Both the position numbers and the translations under genes were made by a program. A DNA stretch of 64,000 bases from Ferruginibacter sp050611725 (lineage in GTDB: Bacteria > Bacteroidota > Bacteroidia > Chitinophagales > Chitinophagaceae): contig NZ_JBODJB010000001.1 of assembly GCF_050611725.1 (NCBI RefSeq), positions 1,240,001 through 1,304,000 on the forward strand, in the 5' to 3' direction. Under the pieces are notes generated by a model that saw nothing but the letters and a program-made list of their open reading frames with translations, had not been told where the DNA came from and did no database searches. Below, one piece after another: positions 1 through 9,119 of this stretch; within the stretch, counting starts at the first letter, position 1; every line of letters begins with the position of its first letter.

Positions 1-1389
1 CATTTCACTAAAAATAAGGAATCTCTTGATCAGGCATTATTGTCAATAGATAAAATGTTGCAGGGAGGTATTTATGACCATATTGCCGGGGGATTGGCCA
101 GATATAGTACAGATAATGAGTGGCTTGCCCCACATTTTGAAAAAATGTTATATGACAATGCCTTGTTGGTAAATATTTTAACCGATGCTTTTCAAATTAC
201 CGGGGATGAAAAATACCGAAACGCCATTATTAAAACCATCAATTTTGTTGAATTAGAATTGATGAGTGAAGAAGGCGGTTTTTATGCAGCATTGGATGCA
301 GACAGTGAAGGTGAAGAAGGCAAATATTATGTTTGGCAGAAGGAAGAGATCGATCATATTTTAGGAAAAGATGCAGATATGTTTTGTGCATTTTTTGATG
401 TAACTGAAAGTGGAAACTGGGAGCATAAAAATATTTTGAGAACACTGTTGCCGTTAGATGAGTTTGTGATAAAATTTAATTTGGATAAAATCGAATTTGA
501 AGAAACGGTGCAAAGCTGTTTAAAAAAATTATCTGAAGTAAGAAGTAAAAGAGTAAAACCATCATTGGACGATAAGATCATTTTAAGTTGGAATGCTTTG
601 ATGTTACATGCAATTTGTAAAGCGTCGGCGGCATTACAAGACGATGCTTACATGGAATTGGCTAAACGAAATTTTAATTTTATCATCAGCAGGTTTAGGC
701 AAGAGGCAGCTACTCCTGCACTGTATCATACTTATAAGAATGGTCAGGCTAAATATCCGGCCTTTTTAGAAGACTATGCCTATCTGATACAGGCCTGTAT
801 TGGATTGTATGAAATTACCTTCGACGAGAAATATTATACTTTAGCTAAACAATATTGCGAATATGTGATTGAACATTACAGCGATGAGGAGAAACTGTTT
901 TTCTATTTTACCCATGCCGACCAAAAAGATATTGTTGTAAGAAAGAAAGAAATTTATGATGGAGCAATGCCTTCGGCTAACGCCATCATGGCAAAAAATC
1001 TTTCCATGCTTTCCATTACAAATGTAACAAGTGAATGGAAAATGAGAGCAACACAAATGTGTGAATACATTAGAATGATGGCTGTAAAATATCCAACATC
1101 TTTTGCCAATTGGGCAATGCAGTTACTTCATCAAACAGTAGGCGTAAACGAAATAAAAATAGAAGGAAGAAGAACAAGAGAGTTGGCAAGGATTTTCAAC
1201 AAAGCGTATATTCCAAATAAAGTGTTGCTTCAATCAACAGAAGAAAATAACGCAACGGTTTCACAGGCAAAAAGTCTATCTGATCATTCAACCTTTATCT
1301 ATTTGTGTAAGAACAATGTTTGCCTAGAACCGGTTACCGATATTCAAAAGGCTTTAGAAACCATAAAAAAGAGAGATTATCTTAACTAA
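1..1389 (+). CDS. YyaL/DUF255 family protein, 5'-truncated by window edge
   Basis: C-terminal part (about 462 residues) of a thioredoxin-fold plus (alpha/alpha)6-barrel protein of the YyaL/DUF255 (spermatogenesis-associated protein 20) family. The reading frame is open to base 1, so the start and the N-terminal thioredoxin-like domain lie outside the window; full-length members are about 670-700 residues. The family motif GGIYDHIAGG followed by HFEKMLYDNA lies at the beginning of the visible part, as does the DADSEGEEGKYYVW segment. The biochemical role of the family is not settled; a sugar-epimerase-like or redox role has been suggested. The gene ends 166 bases before gldK and has no visible terminator. 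The family assignment is firm, the function is not. Confidence 0.88.
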   Translation, partial: HFTKNKESLDQALLSIDKMLQGGIYDHIAGGLARYSTDNEWLAPHFEKMLYDNALLVNILTDAFQITGDEKYRNAIIKTINFVELELMSEEGGFYAALDADSEGEEGKYYVWQKEEIDHILGKDADMFCAFFDVTESGNWEHKNILRTLLPLDEFVIKFNLDKIEFEETVQSCLKKLSEVRSKRVKPSLDDKIILSWNALMLHAICKASAALQDDAYMELAKRNFNFIISRFRQEAATPALYHTYKNGQAKYPAFLEDYAYLIQACIGLYEITFDEKYYTLAKQYCEYVIEHYSDEEKLFFYFTHADQKDIVVRKKEIYDGAMPSANAIMAKNLSMLSITNVTSEWKMRATQMCEYIRMMAVKYPTSFANWAMQLLHQTVGVNEIKIEGRRTRELARIFNKAYIPNKVLLQSTEENNATVSQAKSLSDHSTFIYLCKNNVCLEPVTDIQKALETIKKRDYLN

Positions 1390-1503
1390 ATTGGCACAAT
1401 ATTTTCCGCTAAAAGCCGTTTTTGGAGAAATCCAATTTCAGAGTGTAGTGGTTTTAAATGCAAACGTTATCATAAAAAAATGCTAATAAACAGGGCAAAA
1501 TTG

Positions 1504-1532
1504 TTTGCAAATCAAAATAATCATTACATTTG
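1504..1532 (+). promoter_or_regulatory. Predicted promoter of gldKLMN
   Basis: TTTG at 1504-1507, 17 bases, then TAcaTTTG at 1525-1532, a full match to the Bacteroidota -7 element TAnnTTTG with a -33 TTTG at slightly short spacing (a TTG at 1501-1503 gives 21 bases). It lies 24 bases before the ATG at 1556 and overlaps the upstream TTG codon at 1505, which argues against that codon as the start of gldK. Confidence 0.65.
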
Positions 1533-1555
1533 TTCATTACTCTAATGTTATAACA

Positions 1556-2845
1556 ATGAAGAATCGGTTCCTATTTCTTGTAACGATTGCATCAATCGCT
1601 TCCTTCTCGAGCTGTAAAATGCTGGGCAAAAATAAGAAGGGTAAGGGTTTACCCAATGACGGACAGGTACATGGCGTTGCTCCTGCTGGAAAGTGGGGTA
1701 TGTCTAAACCTTTCGGAATGATCTATGTACCACCTGGAACTTTTCATATGGGCCCAAGTGATGAAGACGTAAACTACGCCTACACTGCACGTAACAAACA
1801 AGTATCAATAAGTGGCTTCTGGATGGATGCTACTGAGGTTACAAATAACGAATACCGTCAATTTACTTACTGGGTAAGAGACTCTATTGCTGCTAAGCAA
1901 ATGGGGTATATCAAACAAGGTCAGGATGGTATTGAATATATAGATTGGAAAAAAGCTTCAACCATTAAATGGAACGATAAGTCTACTCTAGAAAAGATAG
2001 ATGCAATGATCGTTACTCCAGATAACAGAATCTTCGGTAAAAAGGAATTGGATCCTACCAAAATTGTGTATCATTCAGAAATCTTCGATTATAAAGAAGC
2101 TGCAAAAAGAGAAAATGCTTCTCAACCTCGTTCAAAATATATTGTAAAGAAAGACGTACCGGTTTATCCTGATACACTTTCATGGGTTAGAGATTTCTCT
2201 TACTCATACAATGAGCCAATGGCTAAAAAGTATTACAGTCACCCTGCCTTCGGATTATATCCTGTTGTTGGGGTTTCTTGGAAACAAGCAACAGCCTATT
2301 GCGAATGGAGAACTCATTACTTGAATTCTTATCTTGAAAGTAAAAAGCGTTCTGCTGAATCTGATTTCAGATTACCAACAGAAGCACAATGGGAATATGC
2401 AGCACGTGGAGGCCGTTCACAAGCTCAGTTTCCTTGGGGTGGTCCTTATTTAAGAAACAGAAAAGGTTGTTTATTAGCTAACTTCAAACCAGGTCGTGGT
2501 AACTATCCTGAAGATGGTGGTTTTTACACTGTAAGAGCTGATGCATACTGGCCTAATGACTTTGGTTTATACAATATGGCGGGTAACGTTGCGGAATGGA
2601 CATCATCTTTGTACTATGAAGGTGGTTACAATTTCCAACATGATATGAACCCAGATATTCGCTGGAATGCAAAAGAAACAGATCCTCCACGTATGAAACG
2701 TAAAGTGGTTCGTGGCGGTAGTTGGAAAGACGTTGGATACTTTTTGCAAACTAGTACTCGTAACTATGAGTATCAGGACACATCAAAATGTTACATCGGT
2801 TTCCGTTGTGTAATTGATTTACCTCCTTCTGCTAAGGGTCACTAA
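1556..2845 (+). CDS. gldK: GldK, T9SS/gliding motility lipoprotein
   Basis: Outer-membrane lipoprotein that forms the periplasmic ring of the type IX secretion system together with GldN (PorK/PorN in Porphyromonas). The start chosen is ATG 1556, which puts a lipoprotein signal peptide first: a hydrophobic stretch ending in FSSC with the lipidated Cys at residue 20. An upstream in-frame TTG at 1505 would spoil the signal peptide and falls inside the promoter. The mature part is a formylglycine-generating-enzyme-like (FGE-sulfatase) fold: GTFHMGPSDEDVNYA near the N-terminus, LPTEAQWEYAARGG in the middle, NMAGNVAEWTSS and RKVVRGGSWKD near the end. GldK is not known to make formylglycine. First gene of gldKLMN. 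429 residues, normal for the family. Confidence 0.96.
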   Translation: MKNRFLFLVTIASIASFSSCKMLGKNKKGKGLPNDGQVHGVAPAGKWGMSKPFGMIYVPPGTFHMGPSDEDVNYAYTARNKQVSISGFWMDATEVTNNEYRQFTYWVRDSIAAKQMGYIKQGQDGIEYIDWKKASTIKWNDKSTLEKIDAMIVTPDNRIFGKKELDPTKIVYHSEIFDYKEAAKRENASQPRSKYIVKKDVPVYPDTLSWVRDFSYSYNEPMAKKYYSHPAFGLYPVVGVSWKQATAYCEWRTHYLNSYLESKKRSAESDFRLPTEAQWEYAARGGRSQAQFPWGGPYLRNRKGCLLANFKPGRGNYPEDGGFYTVRADAYWPNDFGLYNMAGNVAEWTSSLYYEGGYNFQHDMNPDIRWNAKETDPPRMKRKVVRGGSWKDVGYFLQTSTRNYEYQDTSKCYIGFRCVIDLPPSAKGH

Positions 2846-3012
2846 TTAGGAGGTGCCTTTTTCCGAAACTAACTATGTAAAATGTTAAGCTTATGACAAT
2901 GTTCATTTGCGGGGGTACGATTATGTGTGTAATGTAGTAGTTTAGTTCAACGATTTGCTTTTTAAATTAAAACTATAATAACTCTCAAAACAAAATCTAA
3001 AATTTTAAAACT

Positions 3013-3774
3013 ATGGCAGCTGCTGGTCAATCTCGTCCAATCGATCGTCTACTTAACATTTTGGTATCTGCTGCGGCGGTACCGGTATTATTAGGAGCAC
3101 TTTTCAAAATCACCCACGCTCCGGGTGCGGATGTGTGGTTAAAAATTGGTCTTTACACTGAGGCTGCTATCTTCTTAGGATACGCTTTATTATATGTATT
3201 TGCTCCTCCTCCAGAAGGACATGCTGCTCCGGCTCCTGCTGCAGAAACTGGTAACCCTGCTTTAAAAAGCATGGACAAAATGTTACAAGAAGCTGATATT
3301 ACTCCAGCTAACATGAAAAAATTAAGCGAAGGTTTCCAAAAATTGGGTGCTACAGTTGGTGGTATCACTGAAATTGGAGACGTTGTAAAATCTACAAGCG
3401 ATTTTGGTGCAAAAACAAAAGAAGCTACAGCTGCTATTGGTTCTATGTCAACAGCATTTACCAACAGTGCTAATACAATGGCTTCATTCAACAATGCATC
3501 TGAAAGTGCAAGAGGTTTCCACGAACAAGTACAGGTATTAACTAAGAACTTAGGTTCATTGAATACTATTTATGAGTTGGAATTGAAAGAAAGCAATAAC
3601 CACTTAAAAGCATTAAACGGATTCTACGGTAAAATGGCAGAAGCTAGTCAAGCTATGATGAGTAGTGTTGATGATGCTAACAAAGCAAAAGAACAAATCG
3701 GTGCTTTGGCTAATAACCTTGGTAAATTGAATGCAGTTTACGGTAACATGCTAAGTGCAATGCAAGGAAGATAA
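3013..3774 (+). CDS. gldL: GldL, proton-driven T9SS motor membrane subunit
   Basis: Inner-membrane subunit of the proton-powered motor that, with GldM, drives type IX secretion and gliding. Two membrane helices lie at about residues 13-31 and 42-64, followed by a Pro/Ala-rich linker (about 65-80) and a long cytoplasmic region rich in helix and coiled coil. The buried glutamate of the second helix is visible in GLYTEAAIF (E50); the equivalent residue is functionally important in Flavobacterium GldL. K32 and H35 follow the first helix, as in other GldL proteins. 253 residues. It lies 167 bases after gldK and 78 bases before gldM; both spacers are AT-rich and show no terminator, so the four genes are probably one transcript. 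Confidence 0.95.
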   Translation: MAAAGQSRPIDRLLNILVSAAAVPVLLGALFKITHAPGADVWLKIGLYTEAAIFLGYALLYVFAPPPEGHAAPAPAAETGNPALKSMDKMLQEADITPANMKKLSEGFQKLGATVGGITEIGDVVKSTSDFGAKTKEATAAIGSMSTAFTNSANTMASFNNASESARGFHEQVQVLTKNLGSLNTIYELELKESNNHLKALNGFYGKMAEASQAMMSSVDDANKAKEQIGALANNLGKLNAVYGNMLSAMQGR

Positions 3775-3852
3775 TATTGTCAATTGGCTTTTGTCAATTT
3801 TCAAACAAGATTTAACAATTTTCAATTAACAATATCAAAATATTAACTAGTT

Positions 3853-5373
3853 ATGGCTTTACCTAAAGAGCCCCGGCAGAAGATGATCAACTTGATGTAC
3901 CTGGTATTAACAGCCTTGTTAGCCATGAACGTATCAAGTGAGATTCTTAATGCCTTTAAAGTGGTAGATAAAAGTTTGACTAATTCAAATACCAACCTTG
4001 ACAAATCAAGTGCAACTTTATATGGTTCACTAAAAGAAAAGTTGGATGACCCTAAGTCTGCTGAAATGGCAAAAATCTGGCAACCAAAAGCAGAACAAGC
4101 TCATAAATTGGCAGACGATATGAATAAATATTTGGAAGATCTTAAAAAAGAACTTAAAAAAGAGGCCGGTTTACAAATGGTGGACGGGAAAGAAAGTTTT
4201 AAGGAAGATGATCTGGATGCAGCTACCCGTTTATTCGGTGATGGCGAACATGGCAAAAAGAAAGGGCCGGAATTACTTAAAAGATTGATCGATTTCAAAG
4301 CTGCTATTTTAGCAATTGATCCTGAGATCAAATTGGAATTTGAAAAAAAGCTTCCGGTAGAAACTGATCCTCCAACTGGACAAGACGGAACTAAAAAAGA
4401 ATTTACTGAAGGTTATTTCCACATGGTACCAACTGTTGCGGCTTTAACTATTATCAGTAAATTTCAAAACAACATAAAAAATGCTGAAAACCAAGTTGCT
4501 ACTTTTTGTCACGCTAAAATAGGTGAAGTAAAAGTTAGATTTGATAAATTCGGTGTTTTGGTTGGACAAAGTTCTAATTACCTGATGCCGGGTGATGAAT
4601 TAGAAGTAACTGCAGGTGTTGGTGCGTATAGCTCTGCTGCTGCTCCTTCTGTTTCAATTGCCGGATCTACAGTTCCTGTAGTTGATGGTAAAGGTTCTTA
4701 CAAAACAACTGCAAGCGGACAAGGCGAAAGATCTATTCCTGTAACAATCCGCTATAAAGATCAAAATGGTGTAGATCAGGTTGCTAACTCAGAAGTTAAA
4801 TATACAGTAGGTGTACCGGGTGGTTCAGCTATCATGTTAGATAAGATGAATGTGTTTTACATAGGTGTTCCAAATCCTGTTACAATTTCATCCGGTTCAG
4901 GTTGGGATAAAACTTCTGTTTCAATGACAGGTGGTAGTATCACTTCAGGAACTTCTAACAGAATTGTAACTGTATCAACTCCTGGTAAAGCTACTATTAC
5001 TGTAACAGCAAATGGTAAATCAACTCCATTTGAATTCAGAGTAAAAGAAATTCCTAACCCTGTATTTAAAGTTGGTCCGGGTGGTACAAGAATGTCTGCA
5101 GGTCAGTTCAAAAGTCAACAATTCTGTCGTGCAGAGTTAGAGAACTTCGATTTTGCTGCAAACTTCAGTGTTGTAAGTGCAACTGTGTACTTCTCAGGCG
5201 CTAATTTCAGTAACGTACAAACCACAACTTTAAATGGTAATAGCTTAGCGCCTTTGAGCAGCTATATGCAACGTTGTGGCCCGGGTTCTGCAATTACATT
5301 TGATAACGTAAAAGTACAAGGGCCGGACGGTAAACAACGTACGATCCAAGGTGTGGGTATTGTGTTATATTAA
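3853..5373 (+). CDS. gldM: GldM, trans-periplasmic T9SS motor shaft
   Basis: Partner of GldL. It has one N-terminal inner-membrane helix and a long periplasmic shaft that reaches the GldK/GldN ring. The N-terminus has the family hallmark PRQKMINLMYLVLTALLAMN (R8 corresponds to the conserved Arg before the helix), with the helix at about residues 11-29. The rest is a helical first domain (about 35-215) and Ig-like beta domains (about 220-506), ending in the conserved segment VKVQGPDGKQRTIQGVGI. 506 residues, typical for GldM/PorM. Start ATG 3853; stop 21 bases before gldN. Confidence 0.96.
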   Translation: MALPKEPRQKMINLMYLVLTALLAMNVSSEILNAFKVVDKSLTNSNTNLDKSSATLYGSLKEKLDDPKSAEMAKIWQPKAEQAHKLADDMNKYLEDLKKELKKEAGLQMVDGKESFKEDDLDAATRLFGDGEHGKKKGPELLKRLIDFKAAILAIDPEIKLEFEKKLPVETDPPTGQDGTKKEFTEGYFHMVPTVAALTIISKFQNNIKNAENQVATFCHAKIGEVKVRFDKFGVLVGQSSNYLMPGDELEVTAGVGAYSSAAAPSVSIAGSTVPVVDGKGSYKTTASGQGERSIPVTIRYKDQNGVDQVANSEVKYTVGVPGGSAIMLDKMNVFYIGVPNPVTISSGSGWDKTSVSMTGGSITSGTSNRIVTVSTPGKATITVTANGKSTPFEFRVKEIPNPVFKVGPGGTRMSAGQFKSQQFCRAELENFDFAANFSVVSATVYFSGANFSNVQTTTLNGNSLAPLSSYMQRCGPGSAITFDNVKVQGPDGKQRTIQGVGIVLY

Positions 5374-5394
5374 TATTGAAATAAAATTCGTGCT

Positions 5395-6456
5395 ATGAAG
5401 AAGCATTTTGTAAAATATCTTTTAATTTCCTTTGTTCTGTGCTTGTTTGTAAACATTGCATCAGCACAAAAGAAGAAAACTGTACGTTCGGGAACCAAAC
5501 GTCCTAATACGTCCAGTACTAAAAAGACCAAAGGAAAAACTAAGACCAATATTGCCAAAACCGGTGGTATTGACTCTTTATCTATGCCGACTGCAGCAGT
5601 AACTGCTCCACCGCCGCCACCGCCGGCTCCGAAAATTGATAGCTTGCCTATTAAAAAGGTATTGCCATCTTTACGTAAAGACGAGGCTGTAGATACAAAA
5701 GAGATCAAAGACAGAATTCCTTTAGATTACGAACATTTACGTGTTGATGATGCGGTATATCGTCAGAAATTATGGAGAGAAATTGATGCTCGTGAAAAGA
5801 TCAATCTTCCTTTCATGTATGCTGCTGACGAGAATAACGGTAATCAGCGTTTCATTTCAATTTTAATGAAAGCAATTCAGGACAGTGCTGTTACGGTTTT
5901 CAGTAATATAGATGATAGATTTACAACTCCAATGACAATAGCTCAAGTTGCTGAAGCAATATCAGGCGGTACGGAAGTAGTAGATATCTACGATTCTTTA
6001 GGAAATAAAATTGGAACAAAAGAAGTAGTAAGAGAAGTTAACCTGGATTCATTCTACAAATTCAGAATTAAAGAAGAAGTTGTTTTCGATAAAGAAGCTT
6101 CTCGTTTATTCTGGAGAATACTTGGAATTGCTCCTGTAAAGAATGTAATTACATCTGCAGGTGTTGCATTAGGTGAAACCGAATTATTTTGGGTGTACTA
6201 TCCTGATATGAGACCGGTATTTGCTAAGTATGAAATTTACAACGGTAAAAACTTCGGTGCAAGAATGAGTTGGGAAGAATTGTTCGAAAGCCGTATGTTC
6301 AGCGGAAGAATTATTAAAAGCACAATTGACAATCCTTTTGATAAACAGTTTAAAGAAATGAAAGGACTTGCTGAAAATGGTGTATTTCAATTGCTGGAAG
6401 GCGAGCGTATTAAAGAGAAGATCTTTAATTACGAACAAGATCTTTGGAGTTACTAA
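5395..6456 (+). CDS. gldN: GldN, T9SS periplasmic ring protein
   Basis: Periplasmic protein that pairs with GldK in the ring of the type IX secretion system (PorN). It starts with a signal peptide (MKKHFVKYLLISFVLCL, cleavage near IASA-Q at residues 24-25). A Lys/Thr-rich basic stretch (about 26-55) and a seven-proline patch (about 72-79) follow before the conserved GldN domain from about residue 105 to the end. The linker is compositionally simple and probably flexible. 353 residues. Last gene of the cluster, followed at once by a strong terminator. Confidence 0.94.
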   Translation: MKKHFVKYLLISFVLCLFVNIASAQKKKTVRSGTKRPNTSSTKKTKGKTKTNIAKTGGIDSLSMPTAAVTAPPPPPPAPKIDSLPIKKVLPSLRKDEAVDTKEIKDRIPLDYEHLRVDDAVYRQKLWREIDAREKINLPFMYAADENNGNQRFISILMKAIQDSAVTVFSNIDDRFTTPMTIAQVAEAISGGTEVVDIYDSLGNKIGTKEVVREVNLDSFYKFRIKEEVVFDKEASRLFWRILGIAPVKNVITSAGVALGETELFWVYYPDMRPVFAKYEIYNGKNFGARMSWEELFESRMFSGRIIKSTIDNPFDKQFKEMKGLAENGVFQLLEGERIKEKIFNYEQDLWSY

Positions 6457-6479
6457 CTCTTGAACAGAATATTATTTGC

Positions 6480-6513
6480 AGCCCGTTCATTTATTTGAAC
6501 GGGCTGTTTTTTT
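6480..6513 (+). terminator. Rho-independent terminator after gldN
   Basis: Perfect 10-bp stem AGCCCGTTCA / TGAACGGGCT (6480-6489 and 6496-6505) with a 6-base loop, followed by a T run. It ends the gldKLMN transcript and separates it from the convergent uvrC gene. Confidence 0.9.
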
Positions 6514-6538
6514 ATTCAGGAGTTTTCTGATATAGGGG

Positions 6539-8359
6539 TCAGGACGTTTTTAAACTTTCAGAACCCTGAAAGAAATTTGATAAGATAGCTGCTTTTTGTT
6601 TTCCAACTGCTTCAATTAACTCTGCCTCACTTAATGCCTTGATCTTTTTTACAGATTTATATTTTTTCATCAATAGGGTGATGGTAGCTTTTCCGATGCC
6701 TTCTATGCCTTCCAATTCATTTTTAAAAACACCTTTACTACGCTGATTTCGATGAAATGTAATTACAAAACGATGCACTTCATCTCGTATTCTTCTTATC
6801 AATTTTAACCCTTCATTATCCCAGGGCAATTTTATAGATTCACTGTCTTCCGGAAAAAATATTTCTTCTTCATTTTTAGCAAGGCCAACAACTGTTGTTT
6901 TGCCCTTTAACCCGAGTTCCTTAATACTTTCCATTGCTGAACTTAATTGTCCTTTACCGCCATCAATGATAATTAACTGAGGTAGTTCCCTTTCTTCTTC
7001 CAAAAGCCTTTTATAATGCCTGTAAACAACTTCTTTCATGGTAGCAAAGTCATTGATGCCTTTTACCGTTTTTACATTGAATTTCCGATAATCCTTCTTG
7101 CTGGGCAATCCGTTTTTAAAACAAACCATTGCCGAAACAGGAAAGCTGCCTTGAAAATTTGAATTATCAAAACATTCAATGTGTGTAGGTATTTCGTTTA
7201 GATGAAGACCTGTTTGTATTTGCCGCAATATATCCGTTACTTCATCCGATGTTTTGTTTTCGGCATACAGAATTTTCTTTCTTCTCAGTTCATCTTTAAA
7301 ATAGTTCACATTTTTTTCGGAGAGATCGAGTAGTTTTTTTTTGTCACCTGCCTTCGGTACTGTAATCGTGATATCTTTTTCCGGGTAGGCAATTGTAAAT
7401 GGAACAATGATCTCTTTATTGGTACTGTTGAATACGTTTCTAATTTGGGCAATCGCAAATATCAAAACATCTTCAGGTGTTTCATCTAATTGCTTTTTTA
7501 GTGTTGTAGTTTTTGTTTGTACAATGGTACCATTATTAAGTGACAAATAGTTTACATATGCAGTATCATTTTCTTCCAAAATGCTGAATACATCAACATT
7601 GCCTATTTTATCATTTACAATGGTAGATCTTACCTTGTACTGATGCAGATAATTCAACCTGTTCTTTATTTGTTCAGCTTTTTCAAATTCCAACGCCTGC
7701 GCATGTTGTTGCATACTGTTTTTGTAGTATTGAATAACCGGTTGAAGGTTTCCTTTTAAAATGCTTCGAAGTCTGTCAATACCTTCAGCATAATCTTCTG
7801 TTGTTTGTAAACCTTCGCAAGGCCCTTTGCAATTTCCTAGATGATACTCCAAACAAACCTTGAACTTTTTTGCTGCTATATTTTTTTGTGTGAGATTTAG
7901 TTTGCAGGTACGCAGCAAAACATTTTGTTTTATAAATGCCAGTAACTCCTTTGCATTGTCAACAGAAGTGTATGGGCCAAAATATTCCGATCCGTCGTTA
8001 ATTCTTTTTCGGGTAAAAAAAACTCTTGGAAATGGTTCATTCTTAACAACAATGTATGGGTATGTCTTGTCGTCTTTTAAATTAATATTAAATGGCGGTT
8101 GAAAATTTTTGATCAACGAATTCTCTAGTAGAAATGCATCCTGCTCATCATTTACAATTGTAAATTCTATCTTATGTATTCGTTTTACAAGCTCTTTTGT
8201 CTTGTTGTTATAGGTTTTGGAAAAGTAAGAACTGACTCTTTTTCTCAAACTTTTAGCCTTGCCTACATATAATAAAGTATTTTCAGCATCATAATATTTA
8301 TAAATTCCGGGTTGCAACGGAATGCTGGCGGAGATAGCTGAAAATTCTTTTTGGGTCAT
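6539..8359 (-). CDS. uvrC: UvrC, excinuclease ABC subunit C
   Basis: Nuclease subunit of UvrABC nucleotide excision repair; it cuts the damaged strand on both sides of the lesion. The N-terminal GIY-YIG nuclease domain shows GIY at 18-20 and YVG at 31-33, with the catalytic Arg nearby. A Cys-rich segment (CLEYHLGNCKGPCEG) follows, then the UVR motif that binds UvrB (ALEFEKAEQIKNRL, about 220-235). The RNase H-like C-terminal nuclease domain has IECFDNSN and IIIDGGKGQL, and the end has tandem helix-hairpin-helix motifs (LEGIEGIGKATITLLMKKY). 606 residues, full length. Its start is 20 bases downstream of the 8380-8967 gene on the same strand, so the two may be co-transcribed. Confidence 0.97.
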   Translation of the reverse strand: MTQKEFSAISASIPLQPGIYKYYDAENTLLYVGKAKSLRKRVSSYFSKTYNNKTKELVKRIHKIEFTIVNDEQDAFLLENSLIKNFQPPFNINLKDDKTYPYIVVKNEPFPRVFFTRKRINDGSEYFGPYTSVDNAKELLAFIKQNVLLRTCKLNLTQKNIAAKKFKVCLEYHLGNCKGPCEGLQTTEDYAEGIDRLRSILKGNLQPVIQYYKNSMQQHAQALEFEKAEQIKNRLNYLHQYKVRSTIVNDKIGNVDVFSILEENDTAYVNYLSLNNGTIVQTKTTTLKKQLDETPEDVLIFAIAQIRNVFNSTNKEIIVPFTIAYPEKDITITVPKAGDKKKLLDLSEKNVNYFKDELRRKKILYAENKTSDEVTDILRQIQTGLHLNEIPTHIECFDNSNFQGSFPVSAMVCFKNGLPSKKDYRKFNVKTVKGINDFATMKEVVYRHYKRLLEEERELPQLIIIDGGKGQLSSAMESIKELGLKGKTTVVGLAKNEEEIFFPEDSESIKLPWDNEGLKLIRRIRDEVHRFVITFHRNQRSKGVFKNELEGIEGIGKATITLLMKKYKSVKKIKALSEAELIEAVGKQKAAILSNFFQGSESLKTS

Positions 8360-8379
8360 AATTGTAGCATTGAGATGCG

Positions 8380-8967
8380 TTAGAAACTCCAGACAAACTT
8401 ATCTTCTTTCACAAAACCTGTTTTAGCTTCGGGGTCAATTAGAACAATTTTAGCAAACTTATCTACCTGCCATGTTAATTGTTGAGTGTATGTTTTATCG
8501 GCTAATTTCAGCGATTTTACCATATACACCCTTGTTATTTTTTCTGTTTCAGGATTTACATAAATATCCCAATGCAATAAGTTCAATGAGTCGGGAAGTG
8601 CTTTTGTAGGGTCATGAGTGTATGTAAGAGAATTTATGCTTAGATCATTAAAGGAACTTTTTTGGTAAAATCCGGTAAGGTTTGTAGCTGTGATTTCGGG
8701 AGAGAAAAAAGGAGATAAAAAGCTTTTTAATTCTTCTTTTTTCATCCATACCGAATCTGTTTTTTCTTTTGTTATGCTATAATGGAGCGGTGTAATAGGT
8801 GTAGAATCTATTAGTGCCATTTGTCCTTTTAAAAAAGAGGTAAGCGGAAAGAAAGAGTCAATTTTGGGTTGCTCGGTATCTGTAGTTGTTATCGGATTTT
8901 TTTTATTTTGATTACAACTAATGATTGTAATAATAACGGCAAGTAAGAATGCTGATTTGATTTTCAT
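8380..8967 (-). CDS. Putative lipoprotein of unknown function
   Basis: 195 residues, starting with a lipoprotein signal peptide: hydrophobic residues 5-17, then SC with the lipidated Cys at 18, followed by a polar linker NQNKKNP. The mature part has no family I can name; it looks like a small soluble mixed alpha/beta domain ending in a beta-rich stretch. It is the first gene before uvrC, 20 bases apart, and its promoter -7 element (8972-8979) is only 4 bases from the ATG. The call as a lipoprotein rests on the signal alone. Confidence 0.7.
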   Translation of the reverse strand: MKIKSAFLLAVIITIISCNQNKKNPITTTDTEQPKIDSFFPLTSFLKGQMALIDSTPITPLHYSITKEKTDSVWMKKEELKSFLSPFFSPEITATNLTGFYQKSSFNDLSINSLTYTHDPTKALPDSLNLLHWDIYVNPETEKITRVYMVKSLKLADKTYTQQLTWQVDKFAKIVLIDPEAKTGFVKEDKFVWSF

Positions 8968-8971
8968 TCTT

Positions 8972-8979
8972 CAAAATTA
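8972..8979 (-). promoter_or_regulatory. -7 promoter element, near-leaderless start
   Basis: On the minus strand the element reads TAatTTTG, a perfect Bacteroidota -7 element, with only 4 bases between it and the ATG of the 8380-8967 gene. Transcription would begin at or next to the start codon. No clear -33 TTTG was found. Confidence 0.5.
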
Positions 8980-9000
8980 ATAGGAAAGCTTGGGGAAAAC

Positions 9001-9033
9001 AAAAAAGCCACTGCAGGGTACGAAGCAGCGGCC
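9001..9033 (-). terminator. Terminator after the barrel protein gene
   Basis: On the minus strand an 8-bp stem (GCCGCTGC / GCAGTGGC with one G-U pair, arms 9025-9032 and 9007-9014) is followed by six T residues. It ends the sigma factor/barrel gene transcript. Confidence 0.75.
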
Positions 9034-9119
9034 TTTAAATATTAACTACTATGAGATAATATATTAACGACATAGTAACCCTAAAATTGTGTTTTACCGG
9101 AAATTTATTTAACGAATTT

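Noticed and set aside
1391..1400. TTGGCACA as a sigma-54 -24 element
   Set aside because: There is no GC 10 bases after the GG, and a good TAnnTTTG promoter is present closer to gldK.
1505..1555. Longer GldK start at TTG 1505
   Set aside because: It destroys the lipoprotein signal peptide and lies inside the predicted promoter.
2846..3012. Possible riboswitch or small gene in the 167-base gldK-gldL spacer
   Set aside because: No hairpin with loop conservation that I recognise, no open frame with a credible start; probably an AT-rich leader.
3775..3852. Repeated tgtcaatt/caatt words between gldL and gldM as a possible regulatory repeat
   Set aside because: AT-rich low complexity without a stable inverted or regular direct repeat; no evidence beyond composition.
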